Shown one piece after another: positions 48,901 to 59,239 of a stretch of 64,000 nucleotides of DNA. Origin of the DNA: Sthenelais limicola (taxonomy: Eukaryota; Annelida; Polychaeta; Phyllodocida; Sigalionidae); assembly GCA_942159475.1 (NCBI GenBank), contig OW804097.1:6105685-6169684 (forward strand). Reading direction: 5' to 3'. A model generated the notes under the pieces. The model made no database searches, was not told the origin of the DNA, and saw nothing but the letters and a program-made list of their open reading frames with translations. The translations under genes were made by a program, and so were the position numbers. The first letter of the stretch is position 1. Each line of letters opens with the position of its first letter.

Positions 48901-50977
48901 AAGCACCATGAATTCTACATCTTCCACCAGACCAATGTCACCATCAACATGAGAGGCCTCAGTAATCGTATTGCAGCCTGAGACAGGGCAGGTAATAGAC
49001 TCTGACTTGTCATCATTTACACTAAACGTGGCTCCCTTGACACAAGGGCGGCACACATAGTGACCGCATCCAGTCATGACGTAGGCTTTCATGGAGTACT
49101 GGTCCCTACATGAGGGACAACAGAAACTTGATGCCCTGAAGAGATAATGCAGAAAACTATTGTAAGCTAAGAGGTTAGGGAGATGGACAGGATGTGAGTA
49201 TGGGAAGAAGAAAATAAGTAAATACAAAAGCGATAAAAGGCTAAAAGAAATGAACGATAAAAAAAATGTCATCCATGTAGAGGAAACAACTGTTTGTCTT
49301 GCAATCAATTTGTATTGTTTCAAAAAAATGAAAATTTGAAAATTTGCAGGCACTGAGGTGAAAAATACAACTACCTCGACTTTTACCATTCGCAATAATA
49401 TTGTTGGTTCTATCTTTACTTACCTGTGGAATGTCTCCTTATCGATGTAGTCACATGGTTCAAACCCCAACATCTCTGCCACCTGGTGTTGACCAGAGTT
49501 AACTATCGCCCAGATAAAACTGTGGAACTGGAAAACTTTAGACTCCATCAAGTAATTGGCAAGCTTCATGAGCTGCATCCTTTTTGAAGTCTTGGCCTGG
49601 AATAAGTTACATCAATATAGTCAAATATGGGTGCATATATGTCATCTTACTAGGTGTTTGTTTGTTTGTTTGTTTTTTTAATGATAGCATTTCATCTCAT
49701 AGACAATAGTTCTCAGCATATCTCAGCAAGGTCTTGGGTGTGTCATATATTATATATCGGTCCTCCATGTTTCTATCCATTTAACAGGGACAACAGTTCA
49801 GCAACTTTAGAGAATCAATACTGCACTCCTGTTATTGTATGCCTCATACAGTATATCAGCATATTGTAGAAAACCGATATTTTCTGAAGTCAGAGGAAAG
49901 CAACCAGGTAGGCTAGGTGGGAGGGGGCTGGCTGAGCTGCCCACCAGCGACCCCTAGGAGAGTGACCAAGCATTGGAGTAACTCCTCCCTCCGGCCGAAC
50001 TCACCCCAGCCCTTGAGGGTAGACCAGGAAATCCGGGCACACCTAGCCATTCATATATAATGAATTACCATTTGATATTGATAACCATGTGCATGCTCAT
50101 TAACTTGTAGTTAATGATAATCAGTTATGATATTTAGTTATGATTAATAAATACTGGAACGAATGAGTAGTTCTCGGTGGAGAAGGGGTGGTAAGTAATA
50201 GTCAATGTGGGCTGAGGGGTGGGGCAATGAATTAAGTGTATTTAGTATTTAAGCTTAACGAACGATTAAAAAGTTATCTTTGCACCAAACCTAGAATTGC
50301 TGTTTGATCTCTGACCTTGACAACCTCACAACATTTCAATATGATACCTGCTACACATTACTAGCTTACTACCATATTACTGAGTTGGGATCCAAGTGTT
50401 CTCATTTACCTGGATACTGGCCAGGATCTTATCAGGTACTACGTTCCTCTGCTGCAGAAGGTTCCAGAAAGTATCATCGAGGTTGAGTTGTTCAGACATT
50501 GATGTAATTTTACTGAGAGTTTCCAACAGTCCTTCATCATCGCTCACATCTCTCCGTCCACTCTCATTCTCAGCATCCCATGGCCTCATCCTCGCGGTGT
50601 GTCCTCTATTGTTCATAAAAAGAGAAAACAGCAACTATCAAATTTGAAGGAACATTTTGTCTATGAATTAGGTGTTGTGGGAAGGGGAATTTCCCATAAC
50701 TTATCAAATGTTGACCAATACAACAAATTACAGCAACAACAACCGTACCCACACACTTCCCTAGACTAAGGAATATGGTTGAATATCATTTTAACTAACT
50801 TGCCTTATTGAAAGCTACATATATATGAGTGTAAAAAATGTGACCCGTCCATTTGTGCTGCCTTGACTAAAGTCAGGCAACATAATGATACATGTGTTCA
50901 GGTATTTTGACATGTTGTTTGTTTAAGTGAGTATAAACCTACAGGCTGTATACCGATACTTACAGTGCCTCTGCCAT
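45919..50977 (-). CDS. CARD-RING-NHL-like propeller protein, six coding exons, 641 residues
   Basis: Coding exons on the minus strand are 50977-50964, 50605-50410, 49596-49424, 49135-48655, 48361-48085 and 46703-45919. All have GT-AG borders, phases agree throughout and the sum is 642 codons. Residues about 33-117 fit a CARD (DDTFWNLLQQRNVVPDKILA, then NYLMESKVFQFHSFIWAIV and SGQHQVAEML). Residues 134-182 form a RING: CPSC, CGHYVCRPC, and a last pair CPVSGC with x4 instead of x2 spacing. No B-box is seen. A charged helical region (about 200-330) and a Pro-rich linker (PPTPCLPPPP) follow. Then comes a propeller with NHL-like repeats, such as GIYVSDFDSPRIYSYDR, GDILVALLNSNILCIID and NYILVAECD. 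It is likely a TRIM-like E3 ubiquitin ligase acting in CARD-type innate signalling. The function is inferred from domains. Confidence 0.82.
46857..47548 (-). repeat. Intronic direct repeat flanking an LTR-like block
   Basis: In the last intron of the CARD-RING gene, a ~75-bp segment (ccccatcaggacacaatg through atttgtggatcataaa) occurs at 46857-46927 and again at 47480-47543. Between them is a block with purine-rich stretches, TATAAATAAAG at about 47344 and cctgggcttgagc near its end, an arrangement like an LTR. Related sequence lies at 40150-40385 in reverse. Confidence 0.5.
49895..50335 (+). repeat. LTR-like block in intron 2 of the CARD-RING gene
   Basis: A GC-richer head (ccctccggccgaactcacccc) and a tail with cgaacgattaaaaagttat and ctgtttgatctctgacc resemble the block at 47.0-47.4 kb. 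No coding sequence and no clear target duplication were seen. Confidence 0.35.
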
Positions 50978-51642
50978 GGTGCAGACAACGTTTGTCCATA
51001 AAACCTAAACAAAAAGTGAACATTACCAGTTAGAATTAGCACATGTATATAATTTGTAATAATTATATGACATGTCAAATAATCATAACTGTCAGATTGT
51101 GAGATTGTTAGTTAGTTATTATTATGCTCAAATTATTCCCCAACAGGTTCAATTTAAATTAAAATGTTACAAAAGAAATTTCAAACAACAGGAGTTTAGT
51201 ATTGCTATCACACAGTTGCATGAGAAATACTTTGAACATCAAAATCATTTATAATTTTTACTTATTTATTTTTTTCATTTTTGTGTGTGTGTGTGTGGGG
51301 GGGGGGGGGGCGGTCACGCCACGGTACCAATCAATCTCCACTTCAAAACTTCAGGGTTGGAAATATAGCCTTCTTCCATGGTGTAAAATCATGTAAAATC
51401 TCTGTAAAACTAGTCAGGAATGTTACTAAACATGGACTTTATTTATAGTCAGAGCCAGAATTACAAATAATACGATAGGTTATGCAAACTGAGACAGGGA
51501 TATAGGGGAGATTCTAACCCGATTTTAATGCGTAATTCAGTACAGTAGTCTCCAGTACGTCTGACCTTGAAATAATTAATATTACCAATAAAAAATTAAG
51601 ACTAAATCACTCCTTTTCAGGCTTTTGTCTTACAGTTTAAAC

Positions 51643-51970
51643 AAGTTTAAACTCTATTGTAATAGAGATATCTCTATTGTAATAGTGAGTGGATAACCGG
51701 TGATAGAGAGCTCTATTGTACAAGAGATATCTCTATTGTAATAGAGAAATTGTACTAATAGAGAGCTCTATTTAATATCCATGGCCCTGTGCGGGGCCCT
51801 GTGGCTCAGTTTAAACTCTATTGTAATAGAGATATCTCTATTGTAATAGTGAGTGGATAACCGGTGATAGAGAGCTCTATTGTACAAGAGATATCTCTAT
51901 TGTAATAGAGAAATTGTACTAATAGAGAGCTTTATTTAATATCCATGGCCCTGTGCGGGGCCCTGTGGCT
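51643..51970 (+). repeat. Perfect-looking 164-bp tandem duplication rich in palindromes
   Basis: Units 51643-51806 and 51807-51970 differ at about one internal position (gagctctatt against gagctttatt), so the duplication is young. Each unit contains CTCTATTGTAATAGAG (7-bp arms, 2-base centre), repeated beside atat, and gagctc-centred motifs. It also has the GC-rich tail ggccctgtgcggggccctgt. Multiple cruciform-prone palindromes are therefore present. Confidence 0.92.
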
Positions 51971-54077
51971 CGCGACTAGGGCACCCGGGTCCACCCCTCC
52001 TGGTCCCGTCAGCCGTGGGCACGATGGGCCGGCCCTAGCGTCTGTGGTGGGCCTACCAACAGCAAGGACCTAGACTAGAGACCACAGACACATCTACACC
52101 TCTCCGCTACCATTGAGTTAGGCAGAACACACAAACAAGTAGAAATTATAATTTACCTCCCAGAAAAGAACCAAATAGTATTAATCCGTGCCGTCGTTAA
52201 TAAACATGACTAGTGCTATGGGTAAAACACGTCTCCGCTCTCCATTACATCTGGTACTGACGCTAATAACCTAGGTGGCGCCACAGTACACCAATGGCTG
52301 AATTAGATACTTTATTTAAGATCTCCTACAGGGGGAGCCACCTAAAAGTACGTCAAACGCGAATGATAGAAATACGTGGATAATAAGTGCATTATTCCAG
52401 GACAAGGAGGTTTAAGGCATTTATCATTAAAATTGCCATATACCGATATTCATATAAATATCACTTTTAGAAAGAAGATAGGCAATGTTTGTGAATGTCA
52501 AAGTAGCCTGGGAAATCAACCCAGGAGAGAAGGGGCTGTTTGATTTCTTAAGGTTTGCTTTATTATGGGGCGAAAAAGCTGACTTTTCAGCCTTAAAAAA
52601 CACCCCTTTTTTTATGAAAAAACCCTTACATTTTAAAAGCTATTCCTTTTTTCTGAAAAACAGTGACATCTTTAGACTGCACACCTGCCAAGTTCTGGAA
52701 ATAGATGCGGAAAGTTCTGTGTGTTGGTGTGGAATTCAACCACCAGAGGGGGTGAGGGGCATCCCCCACCGTATAGTGCTATTGTAAGGTATTCTGGTGA
52801 TATTGAGCACCAGCAGGACAATCATACATCTTGTTCCAAAACCTTCTTGTTTTACACTATTCACAGAAGCTTTATTCATAGTTGACTTTATGTCTCAACT
52901 TGAATAAGGCTAAAGGTATATATCCTTCAGAATCTGGTCAAAGCCACTTTTACCATAGCCATAGGTTAAAAAATATTGCTTTCATTATTACTGTGGGTCT
53001 AGCGGTCTCTTCGATCGTCATCAAAGAGATCAATTCCTATTTCCATCATTTCGTTTCTCTATTCTTCTACATTGTATGCCATCTATACTAGTTATCCTGA
53101 TCATGAGAGATACTAAATGGTCTGTCTCGGAAATGGACACACGCCCGGGTGTACGGTTCTTATGTTTATGTTTTTTCTTCTTTTTCCTTTCATTTTGTCC
53201 GGATATTGTTAAAAATGAAATGTATTCTTTCATATATAATATGAGTTTTGATCTTTGTAGTTATATACTTTTTGAGAAATATTTTGCTATGAATATTAAA
53301 TGCAGCGCGTACTATGAATTATTGTAACCAATTTGCAAAATGTTGTCGCTGATAAAAATCTTAAAACAAAAACCCTTGAATCAGTGGGACAAGTTTCCCA
53401 TACACTGGCCTATCTGAGGTTCTCCAAATTAAGTGGTAATTAATTGAGATAAATTGTTGTTGGAGACAAGTCTTCCCTCTCCCATTTATTGAACTTTCCA
53501 ATGTTGATGTTAACCTTACACAAGTTATTCATGAGCTTTATAGATATTCTATACAAAAGGTTTGAAGGACTTTTTTCACTTGAGATTTTTTCACTTAAAA
53601 TTTGTTTATCACAGATTTTAAATTTTATACTAGACCACTAAGTGTAAAAATGCAACAGCCCAAATGGAATCATCCTTTTAAGAGGGGGGAACACCCATAG
53701 GGCCCTCCTGTTCCTAAGGATAAGTATATACTGCATCATAACAGCAGGGGATCCAGAGGGGATCGCAGCTGTGATACCTCCTGCCACAATACAGGTGGAT
53801 TTGTCAGTTGAGAGATGTACAAATACTCTGGCCCACCTGTGATCATGAGAGATGATGGAGAGACAAGATCGCGGACCATGCATTTGCTGCTCCTCCATAA
53901 TCATATAAATTATGTCGAAACCCTGCAGGGTGGTGGGGGGAATTTAATCTATGGTTTGCGGTGTAATGCTTTGTTCTTGGTTGCCCCTACTTTGTGTAGC
54001 AGTGTTATACTATTGTGTATTGTAGTATATACTGAATTGAATTAAGATATAAACAATGAGTAAATAAGTCAACGATC
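51971..54077. other. Mostly non-genic; possible 5' UTR exon of the CARD-RING gene
   Basis: On the minus strand a donor-like GGGAG|GTAAATT at about 52156 and a UTR acceptor-like tttttgtttag at about 51008 could give a leader exon upstream of the ATG at 50977. This is speculative. A GC-rich patch spans 51970-52130. The remaining open frames lack recognisable domains. Confidence 0.35.
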
Positions 54078-54379
54078 TGTAAGTGTTGATGGTCTGGAGT
54101 CAACTCTTTTATTCCAGCCACAGCCACTACTTTATCTGACTGTGGCTCCACCCAGTGGATCCTGCATGGTCACAGCAGCAATGCATGCCAGCAGCTACCG
54201 GTTTACCCCCTTGCAGTACAGCAAGTGTTCGTCTCTCCCTCTTCCTCTGTGGACTAATTCTCCCAGAGTATATTCCAATTGTACTGGCGCATAATGTGAA
54301 TAAATATACCTTAACTTTATATCTGCGTATTCATTATATCTTCCTATTCTGAATCAAACTTAAATTTGGGCTCACTACA
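54078..54379 (+). repeat. Possible solo LTR, 302 bp
   Basis: It begins TGTAAGTG and ends CACTACA, with AATAAA at about 54299. The TG...CA ends and nearly complementary terminal hexamers are LTR-like. Flanking 5-mers do not match, so no target duplication supports it. Confidence 0.4.
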
Positions 54380-54864
54380 GGAGGCAAATAAACATAACTT
54401 TGACGTTATGATACATTATTGTATAACATTTCATTTATTTTTATTTGGAACAATATTACAGTATGATATTAATATTCTCAATTAAACTTTTAGTAGGCCT
54501 ATTATATGCAGTAATGCAGTCTACTGAACATTTAATGCAGTCTACTGAACATTTAATCTAAAATGTTTATTTTCTACATATATACAGTATAGGAACTGCT
54601 TTGGTTTACCCCTTCCATACATATGCGAATACACAATATTATTAATATGTTTATTTCCAGGAAATATAGTAAAGATATATGGTTACTAATGGTTACTATG
54701 GTTACTAATATTCTCGTTATCATCAAGGGATATTCAGAAGAGCTGTGACTGTCACAGAGAATATTCCTGTTTCCATAGGTGTCTCTTTTAATTCTACATT
54801 GTATGTCATCAGTTGTAAATGTAATATGGAAATAAAAATATATAATTATTATCATTATTATCAT

Positions 54865-56077
54865 CTACTGCTTGCCAGGGAATGCAATGATATACCTCTG
54901 GTCGAACACGCCATCCATGGTTACAGTGAGCCCCCTCAGTGAGCCAACGCCCCAGGTGTTGTGGTGGACAAGGTAGTCTATTGGGGAGACGCCATTGTCA
55001 TCAGAGCCTCTTCTAGGTGTCCTGGAGTAGATCAGCAAACAGAAATCTGAACTCTGCAGGGCAAACCTGGAAACAGAAAGAATAGAAAACTGATTAACTG
55101 ATTGTTATTTGTATTTGATGAATTAACTATAGAAATTCACAGCATAGAAATTCACAGCATGCATATCAGATGAGAGAATGTTGAACTGCCCAATAGAGAA
55201 AGTTAGACCCTTTCTCATTGAAGTTAACAAGACATTGTTCCACACTCTAAAAGGGTTAATATTTCCATTGGGGAAACTGAGCATCTCAGGGAAGATAGAG
55301 ACAGTTTCATTAGTGTTTGTTCCAAAAGTTTGATTGAAATGTTTTTTCATTTTTTACTGAATCTTACATTTCAACTTCAGCATCAATGAAGACCTGGTAT
55401 TTTCTTTATCATGTGTATGCCTCTTTTTTGTACAATAAGTAAATAATATTTGAATTAAATTGAATTGAACAAATATTATTATACACATCTTACAATGTAT
55501 ATATCAAATAGAGATATAGAGGGTAGACATAATTAATTACATTCTGACATGTGAAATAGGATGAAGAATATAGAGTAACTAACCTGGCATGTCCAAAGGC
55601 TACCCTCTCTCCTGGCCTCAGCACACCTCTAGTTCCAGTAAAAGTAGCATTCACTGCAGCATTGACTCCAACAGACCAGGCTAGGAAATACAAAGGACTC
55701 CCAAGGTAGTTGGCATATTCATAGAAAAACTCAAACTCAACGATATCCACCGTTTCTGCTGGGTTAACATAGGGTACAAAGGTGAATGTATCATCAATAT
55801 ATCTCTCAAATGGGTTAGACATAGCTGCTGACAGGTCAAGACCATAGGATGTTTGGAAGTACAAAAACATGTCCTGTGTTAAGGCCTCCAGACTTCCCCT
55901 GCAGTCTCCCAGAGCTTTCCTCATTCCAGACTCTGAGGCAGAGAGTGGGATCCGTCCATTGAAAGTTGCATAGAACATCCTAGGGATGAGAGGATTGGAT
56001 GATTGGTCAGTGCATGTGTCTTGACCACCCACTGACTGAATTATGAGGATGCACACCAGTCCACAATACCTCCACAT
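54865..56077 (-). CDS. Secreted protein of unknown family, paralogue A (231 residues, two exons)
   Basis: Exons 56077-55584 and 55066-54865 join in phase 2 (GCCAG|GTTAGT donor, tttccag acceptor). The N terminus MWRYCGLVCILIIQSVGG is a clear signal peptide. The mature part starts near QDTCTDQSS and has Cys residues in DTC, GDC and DFC, a candidate N-glycosylation site (NATF), and aromatic stretches such as VEFEFFYEYANYL. It ends DQRYIIAFPGKQ. There is no membrane span after the signal. Paralogue B at 62218-59240 has the same exon phases, length and about 75-80 percent similar residues by eye. I do not recognise the family. A small secreted beta-rich effector or lectin-like protein is possible but unsupported. 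Confidence 0.85.
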
Positions 56078-56780
56078 AATGTTGTTTTATGTTTGATAAT
56101 TGGTGAAGTGTTAGTTGCCGTTCAGTTTTACAAATATAGCCAGGGAACAGCAAAGCTATACTAACTTCTATTCTCCACAAGTGTGTTAAAGAGATGCAAA
56201 TTTGGATCTACGGTTTGTTTCACAAGCAAGACATCAATAGATTATCTGAGTATGGTCATGAAGATGTGTACCATGACACATATTGAATAGTTTGGTTTCA
56301 TTGGTATGGTATGAGAACAAGTTTAATATTGTCAAAATGAATAAACAAACAATTTAATAACACTTTTATCCATTACTTTTTGGTGGCTGAAAATACCAGT
56401 ATTACATAGTGACTAGACCCATTTACAGAAGAATAAATCATGAAAGGTCTTCATGCATTGGGAGCATGGAAGCCCAATACCAAACAGAGCGTGGCTATGT
56501 GCTGATTTATATTGTTCTCTCATACAGAGTGTACACATCATTACCGTATTAGCTACACAATATCTAAGTAAGACCGATACCTTGCTGACGTCACACATAT
56601 TCAATGAGGCCATGCGCGCGCACAATGGCAGAAAGAGGGAAATACAAACAACGCTGGCTGCATGTGTCTATGCCATAGCCGTAGACATCCCCGCACATCT
56701 CTATGTATCTTGGATCTTGTATAATCTACTGAGCATATTTATGGGGCTATATAGCATGATAGAGGTATTGAGAATATGAA
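56078..56780 (-). other. 5' flank of paralogue A, duplicated upstream of paralogue B
   Basis: The sequence from the start codon outward (tgttttatgtttgat..., cttttatccattactttttg, gcatggaagcccaataccaa) recurs in order at 62219-62720 with small indels. The duplication therefore included the promoter. A fragment of it also occurs at 57320-57420. Confidence 0.8.
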
Positions 56781-56825
56781 GGATGAATCAGTTTAATTTT
56801 TATTATATGATAATTATATTAATTA

Positions 56826-57294
56826 TGTAAGTGACCAGTGCAAGTCTATGTCATATCAGGTAGTTCAAGGAATACTCTATAAGGGGTCACCCTGACCCAC
56901 CTACGGGTTCAACCCAACTCTATAGCACCTGATTGGTCAGCCACCAAATACATCCTATTGGTTAATTACTAAAGAAGGCTGACCCTAAATAATAATCTCT
57001 TCTCTCTTATTGGTCTAATGTAAGGACCTCCTGTGGTCAAATATTTCATATTGTTTACGATTGGTTATTTGTATTTAACCAATATGATTGGATACAGGCA
57101 CGCATGCCCAATGAACATGTAAATCAAATGATATCTAGTATAAATAATGATGTTTATGAATAAAATATCCAGAGTCTAAACAGGACCAAATCTCTACTTA
57201 TTATTATTATGAGCTCTAGCCTATGCCAAAGGCTAGGAGCCCTGCTGCTATTCGTAATACTTCCCCAAGGACTACCTAGCTCTACCCCACGACA
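56826..57294 (+). repeat. LTR-like segment with a CCAAT-box cluster
   Basis: It begins TGTAAGTG. At least five ATTGG/CCAAT pentamers lie between about 56932 and 57095. They are followed by a TATA-like agtataaataatg at about 57139 and AATAAAATA at about 57161. This order is that of a compact promoter plus polyadenylation unit, as in an LTR. The right border and target duplication are not clear. Confidence 0.45.
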
Positions 57295-57319
57295 TACCTG
57301 GAGAATAGTAGTTGTATCA

Positions 57320-57425
57320 GTATGGAAGCCCAATACCAAACAGAGCATAACTATGTGCTGATTTATATGTTTTCTCATGAGTGTAGATATATATTATTAG
57401 AGTATTAGCTTCAAACACCTAGTAA
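57320..57425 (-). repeat. Fragment of a third copy of the paralogue 5' flank
   Basis: The run tatggaagcccaataccaaa and the following gatttatat and ttagct landmarks match 56464-56570 and 62635-62735. No coding exon follows, so it is a remnant. Confidence 0.65.
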
Positions 57426-57443
57426 ATCTGGTCTCATACTGTG

Positions 57444-57788
57444 TTAGTTCGGTCTTGTGTTCCTGTACGTTATCTGGCTCATTTCAGCAGTGGTGTTATT
57501 TGTGAGACTATTTATGTTTTTGTGTCCTGTTAATTGACATATAAAAACTGGTGGAACCCCCAAAGTAATTAATTTTTGACATGTGGTTTTCCTGAGGGAG
57601 TGGGTAGTGATCCCAGCATTATTGGCTCTCGTTGGAACAAACACCGTTTGTCTGTTCTTTATTTGATTTATTTGACAAATTCTGGGGTCAGGAATGTGAT
57701 GCTTTTTTAGCTTTTCTATGAACTCTACGATGGGCAGCCCTTCCTCCCATGCACTCACTGATGTGATAATTTGTAATATCCTTAACAT
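57444..57788 (-). pseudogene. C-terminal fragment of a tyrosine recombinase (Crypton/DUF3504-like)
   Basis: The last half of this 114-codon frame matches the catalytic C terminus of metazoan tyrosine recombinases. It has ITTHSLRKT with the His-x-x-Arg pair, then LGVPPVFICQLTGHKNINSL with the second His. The catalytic Tyr expected a few residues later (typically in a SLNxYS-like context) is replaced in SLTNNTT. The N-terminal catalytic Arg region is also absent. It is therefore an inactive fragment of a Crypton-type or related element, or an exon of a domesticated DUF3504 gene. No neighbouring matching exons were found. Confidence 0.65.
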
Positions 57789-58146
57789 TGTATGAAATGA
57801 AGGCTAATATGTACTAGCATCATGCTGCTATTTGTCCATTTATCAATGAATTCATAGTAACATATAATAATGTGTGACCTGCATACTGGTGATTCTCCTG
57901 TGTGCAGAGCCATACATTCACACTTAACCTTGGCTGTGATGCTAATGTGGTGATATTGGGTTTAACTAGGGTTTAACTCTTGTCCGCTGTGGGTTAGTTC
58001 AGTTGATCTACCCCAGTGGGCAGTACTGGTCCGAAGTGACTTTTTAGTCTGTATTATCTATTTTACCTGTTGCATTTTATGTATAACAGCGTTCTAGCTG
58101 TTGTTGCTAGAGTAACAGCAATCTGGGTCAATCTTATTATGCCAAA

Positions 58147-58419
58147 TGTTGTGAATTACCTTTAATATCATAACTTACTCCTTGTTACTATCTTTTGGCT
58201 TGTGTGGAGGTTCACCAAGCATGTGTGTTACCTGAGACACCTGTGGGGTCACCTGGCTGGCCAGGACGCCCAAGGTCCTCGGACTCAGGTAGGATTGGTT
58301 GAGCTGATTGCTAACAATTCTCAGAAATAAAACCCTTGTGAACAGGTTGAGCCATCTTTGTTCCTTCTGTTTTACAGAAAGCCCGGTTAAGGGATACGAA
58401 TCCAAGCGAGATCACTACA
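58147..58419 (+). repeat. Possible solo LTR, 273 bp
   Basis: It begins TGTTGTGAATTAC and ends GATCACTACA, and carries AATAAAAC at about 58326. The ends are TG...CA and partly inverted. No target duplication was seen. Confidence 0.35.
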
Positions 58420-59239
58420 CTAATATACAATTAAATTTAACATGGGTTGCATCAGCGCAGTGGGTCCTGGCTGCACAAATGTTCTGATTCCAAAAAGGAG
58501 CAGTGTAGAATGCGAATATATTATAAGGTTTCCCCACAGTTTTTGTATTGAATTTACTGTGTTTATATGTAAGCAAGTAATATGATGGCTTCCACCGTTC
58601 AGGTATTGCTGCCATTCGGTGTTATTATATCTCAAACAGAAACCACTAGAATTTTATTGTAAAGTCGAAAACATGGCCAGAAATAAAAACTTTCTTAAAG
58701 AAACGCTGTGAAGCAAGGTTTGAGAAGAGTTTAATTGAACACCAACACTTACACACGTTTGTCAATCTGTTACACATATGTCAGCTGAAGATGAAATATT
58801 TCATGAATCAGCAAAACCAACTGGTTGATATTTTCATATACCTTGTTGTTTTATTGTAGAAGAGGATAGCCCCTTTTATTTTATTTTAGTCTGCTGTGAA
58901 AATGTACAAAAAAATGTGTTTTTTCTATCTTACTTTTAAACTAATGCTTGAATGTTATTTATTAAAATGTGCTATGTAATGGTTGATGCTATGTGAAAAC
59001 ATCATTTAGAATAAATTCTAGCATACTTCAGTAATTTAGTTAACCAACATAAAAAGGTAATGTCTGAAATTAGTAAAAACCATCATTTATTATATTCTTT
59101 AAAATGTCTCTCATTGTCATACCTTGTTCAGTACATATCCTTTTCGATGACTTGAAATGTACCATTTGTGTGGAATTGTTTGTCAAAATGAAATATGTTT
59201 TAAAGAAAGAAAAGTTGTAGCTGACATTTTCTACATCAT
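58420..59239. other. Non-genic AT-rich stretch
   Basis: I see no exon. It is the 3' flank of paralogue B. Confidence 0.55.

Noticed and set aside
49123..49395. N-terminal extension of the RING exon frame as an alternative start
   Set aside because: The segment before 49135 is intronic. A good acceptor (atctcttcag) and phase agreement with the upstream exon define the border. The extension is Ser/Leu/Phe-rich translated intron.
52485..52787. 100-codon plus-strand ORF as a gene
   Set aside because: Composition looks random, with no homology recognised and no exon borders.
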